From Rachycentron canadum (lineage: Eukaryota; Chordata; Actinopteri; Carangiformes; Rachycentridae), in the NCBI GenBank assembly GCA_038496675.1, contig CM076663.1, positions 17,003,323-17,067,322 on the forward strand: a stretch of DNA of 64,000 nt, read 5' to 3'. Below, in pieces: positions 61,311 through 64,000 of the stretch. The translations under genes were made by a program, and so were the position numbers. Numbering within the stretch: the stretch's first letter is position 1; each line of letters opens with the position of its first letter. The notes under the pieces were generated by a model. The model saw only the letters and a program-made list of their open reading frames with translations. It had not been told where the DNA came from and did not search any database.

Positions 61311-62744
61311 GTGCCCCAGTCTCTTAGCCCACTTCATAAACATTCATGGTTTTACCTCATAGTAAAGTATGCTTTATGAAGTGTTTATAAAATGCAGCTC
61401 TTAATTATTTAAAGAATCATTAAATATTGCATCAGTAATAAGCTATTAAAAACTTAAGCATAGCTTCCACTTCTATACCCTGTTTTCTCTTTTTAACTAT
61501 CAATCATTAAGTAAACACTCATTAGACATTAATATCCTCCTTAGTTACAACTAATAAACATGTGTACTTTATTTGAGAGTGATACTGCATTCAGTGATGC
61601 TTGGTATGACTCATTATGATTTATATGAATGCCGGCAGTCTGGGCCCCCACAAACCTTTGTAAAACCAATTTGATAGGTTATAAGATTATTACCAAAATA
61701 GGAAAAAACATTCTTGACTCACAAATCTCAAATCTTTGCAGTGGAGACTTCTACAACTTTAATCTTTGTCCAGTCTGAGAAAATAAGAAAATAACCCAGA
61801 TGATGTAACTGGGGTTATCTTGAGTTATGTCCGAACTGATATTATAATATTTCACAGAGCCGTCTTATAAGTCTGATGGGAGATGCTGCGGAGTTGCACT
61901 ATGGGAAACGTAGGACCAGCACTTTTGAAGCTCATATTAGATTGAGAGCTAGCGCAACCCAGCCTCCGCTGCTTCATTTCAAACTATTCTTTTTAAAATC
62001 TGCCTCCTCACATTTTGAAAGTGTGATACCCCATCACTGGCGCACCCCTATAGAACCAAACAATCTGCTTCTCACAGCCCATATGGAACCTGTAACAAAG
62101 GTTTGTAAGTAGGCGCTGCTTTTTTATAACTGAAGATATACATCATGAGTATCTGACATAGGGCTTTCTTAATGCAAATAAAAAGAATGGGAAACCTTAG
62201 TAAACTTTAGGTGAGTTCATCTACATCCTTGAACTGGAACCAAATCTATGAATAATTTATCCAGATGTGTCATGTTGAATGTATCACGTCTTCACCAAGA
62301 AGTTACGTAACTGGCAGAACCCACAGCTTGTCCTCTAATTAGACAGGAGGAAAAAGTTTGGCCCGTAAAACGCTATGTAATATATATTCCAAACTCCCTC
62401 ATGAATCCTGCCTCTGAATTTCCTTATGGCCATGTGTCAGGCAGAGTTCTGGATACCACACACATACCCACTCTATCATATGTGTGCTTACTCATCGTCA
62501 CAACGCCACATCAGAGAGCACTCATGCACAATGCACTTGTCTGCCAGCCAAATGTGGAAAAACCACAGCAAGGAGACCAAAGAGACCAGAGAGGCCAATC
62601 CTCTTCACCCAACCCCTCCTCCCCCTTTCTCAAACCCAAACCTTTCTCACTCAACCTCCTGAGTCATAAACTACCACTGTGTCCTTCAGGTTTGGAAAAT
62701 AACCCTCTCAGTCTTTAACCCTGTTTGAAAGAATAGTGTCCCCC

Positions 62745-63235
62745 CTCTGACTGCATCTGTCAAGGCAAAGACAATGATAAAGAAAAACATTAATTTACCA
62801 CTTATCCTTGTCACGCAGTGGGGAAAGAAAAAGAACACTATTCAATGCAGGAAAGCGCGTTGAATGTAAGAGCTGTGTGGTCGTGAGATGTCAACAACTA
62901 TGACAAGGTTAATCAGCGCCCGGCGCTTTCCCTCCTAAAACATTTGAGGGCTTGCATGAACAACATTTTATAAAACCAATTATCTCTTTTGAATAAAGGG
63001 TGTTCGCCTATCAAGAGTGAGCCCACTTAAACAGGGTCAAATACAATTCGCTATCATGCCACTTTCAAACAACATATCAAATTGTTGTCACTTCCATTTA
63101 CGACAGTAATGTGTACCTAGTAAATTGCACTACTGCCTTTGACTGCTGACAACAGCTAATTGTAAATGTCAGAGTTATTCATGCGTGTCTCACCACAGCA
63201 CATGATTAAAAATCACCTATAGTTCTTTTCAGATG
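62745..63235. promoter_or_regulatory. Candidate conserved noncoding element
   Basis: About 490 bp of unique sequence with many transcription-factor-like cores: GACAATGATAAAG, AGGTTAATCAGCGCCCGGCGC, CAATTATCTCTTTTGAATAAAGGG, CTAATTGTAAATGTCAG and ACATGATTAAAAATCACC. No open frame or repeat similarity. It resembles developmental enhancers in style. Conservation was not tested. Confidence 0.35.
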
Positions 63236-63720
63236 TGTGATAGAGAACATCTCATATAAAAGATGCAAACATATATTGGATAAGAAAGATTGTGTGTGTG
63301 TTGAAGGAGCTCTTATTATTTTGCTGTGATGTATGAGAGGCAGACGGCAGCATGGAGACTGGTGGGGAGTCAACAGTGAGACAATTAAGACAAAGTTGCT
63401 CTCTTGTGTATCATTCTCCTTGCTTAGTAGAAAGTTTTTGCTTTGCTCCAGGCAAAAAGACTCAATGGAGAGGAAACAAAGAAGGATGAAAAAGGGCTAT
63501 TTGGATAACTGTATTTTGATTTTGTGTTTTCTATCATCTCTGGTCATCCAATGTCCTGTCTTGAGTGTGTGCATGCGTGTGTGCTTACATGTGACAATGA
63601 TTTGTTTTCTCTCATGACCATGATTACAGGTTGTCAGCCATGCTTTCACTAGAGCTGATGGGTAATTTCACTCTTTAACATGGTTTAGAGTTGACGGCTA
63701 GATTGGCGTGCACACCAACG

Positions 63721-63744
63721 CACACACACACACACACACACACA
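63721..63744. repeat. (CA)n microsatellite
   Basis: Twelve CA units, with further scattered CACA stretches to 63842. Confidence 0.95.
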
Positions 63745-64000
63745 AATGGACAAACATACACATATGAAACATGTGCACAAATACCATATCCCCTTGTGCA
63801 CACACTTGAGAACCCAAGGGCACACACACACTCACATACACACTGAGAGACAAACAAATCAAGTGCCATGTCTATTAGAGTGGACTAATCAACAAGGCCT
63901 ACATGTTCTGTCACAACTCACACAAAAACATTATGGATAATTTGTGTCTATAACATTGCATGCAATTATTCCCTGCATACATTCCTGTGTGCATGGCGTT

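Larger units (their letters stand above)
45211..64000. other. Intergenic region downstream of lpcat1, no gene seen
   Basis: About 18.8 kb with no recognisable exon. Open frames at 56916-57281, 57534-57833, 60363-60794 and 62401-62718 have no domain, splice or family support. Contents are a deleted Tc1-like transposon (52597-53833), several dispersed repeats, CA/TG tracts, a G-quadruplex-type motif near 45796, an ambiguous base at 50003, and unique blocks that may be conserved noncoding elements (56880-57200, 57760-58110 and 62745-63235). Confidence 0.55.

Noticed and set aside
1..64000. CRISPR array, prokaryotic operon or plasmid features
   Set aside because: No regularly spaced direct repeats with unique spacers were seen. 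Gene structure with introns and vertebrate families excludes a prokaryotic source.
1..64000. tRNA or rRNA genes
   Set aside because: No cloverleaf-type sequence with convincing A and B boxes was found beyond the diverged SINE-like head at 29375, and no rRNA-like segment was seen. Small intronic RNAs cannot be excluded by eye.

Overview
This is a stretch of a ray-finned fish nuclear genome, most likely a percomorph teleost. The evidence is intron-containing vertebrate genes with GT-AG splice sites, many (CA)n/(TG)n microsatellites, and several dispersed repeat families that are typical of spiny-rayed fish. There are four protein-coding genes. Each was rebuilt exon by exon, and all splice phases agree. 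In order they are irx4 (+, 9180-11856), ndufs6 (-, 18107-20721), mrpl36 (+, 21889-22269) and lpcat1 (+, 25076-43631).

The order and relative orientation irx4 > / < ndufs6 / mrpl36 > / lpcat1 > is the mirror image of human 5p15.33 (LPCAT1-MRPL36-NDUFS6-IRX4). This independently supports the identifications. The rest of the IrxA cluster (irx2, irx1) is expected to the left of base 1. Genes of the SLC6A3/CLPTM1L side may lie to the right, but no exon of them was recognised here.

Layout: 1-8700 is the irx4 5' flank, with repeats and possible enhancers. 8700-11856 holds the irx4 promoter, leader and six coding exons. 11857-18050 is the irx4 3' side and intergenic sequence. 18054-22324 is a compact head-to-head pair of nuclear genes for mitochondrial proteins (a complex I subunit and a mitoribosomal protein) sharing a CpG-containing promoter with ETS-type sites. 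22325-24840 is intergenic with an old repeat. 24840-45210 is lpcat1: 14 coding exons, a 7.3-kb first intron and a roughly 1.6-kb 3' UTR. 45211-64000 has no recognisable gene. It holds a deleted Tc1-like transposon with a fold-back structure, several percomorph repeats, a quadruplex-type G tract, and several unique AT/GC-mixed blocks that look like candidate conserved noncoding elements.

The genes do not form one pathway. irx4 is a developmental transcription factor whose regulatory landscape probably spans its bystander neighbours. ndufs6 and mrpl36 serve mitochondrial respiration and translation, and lpcat1 remodels phosphatidylcholine at the ER and lipid droplets. I found no evidence for an undescribed multi-gene system. 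The points most worth checking are the divergent irx4 copy, the near-consensus TISU start of ndufs6, the altered lpcat1 C terminus, the fold-back Tc1 element and the possible enhancer blocks.
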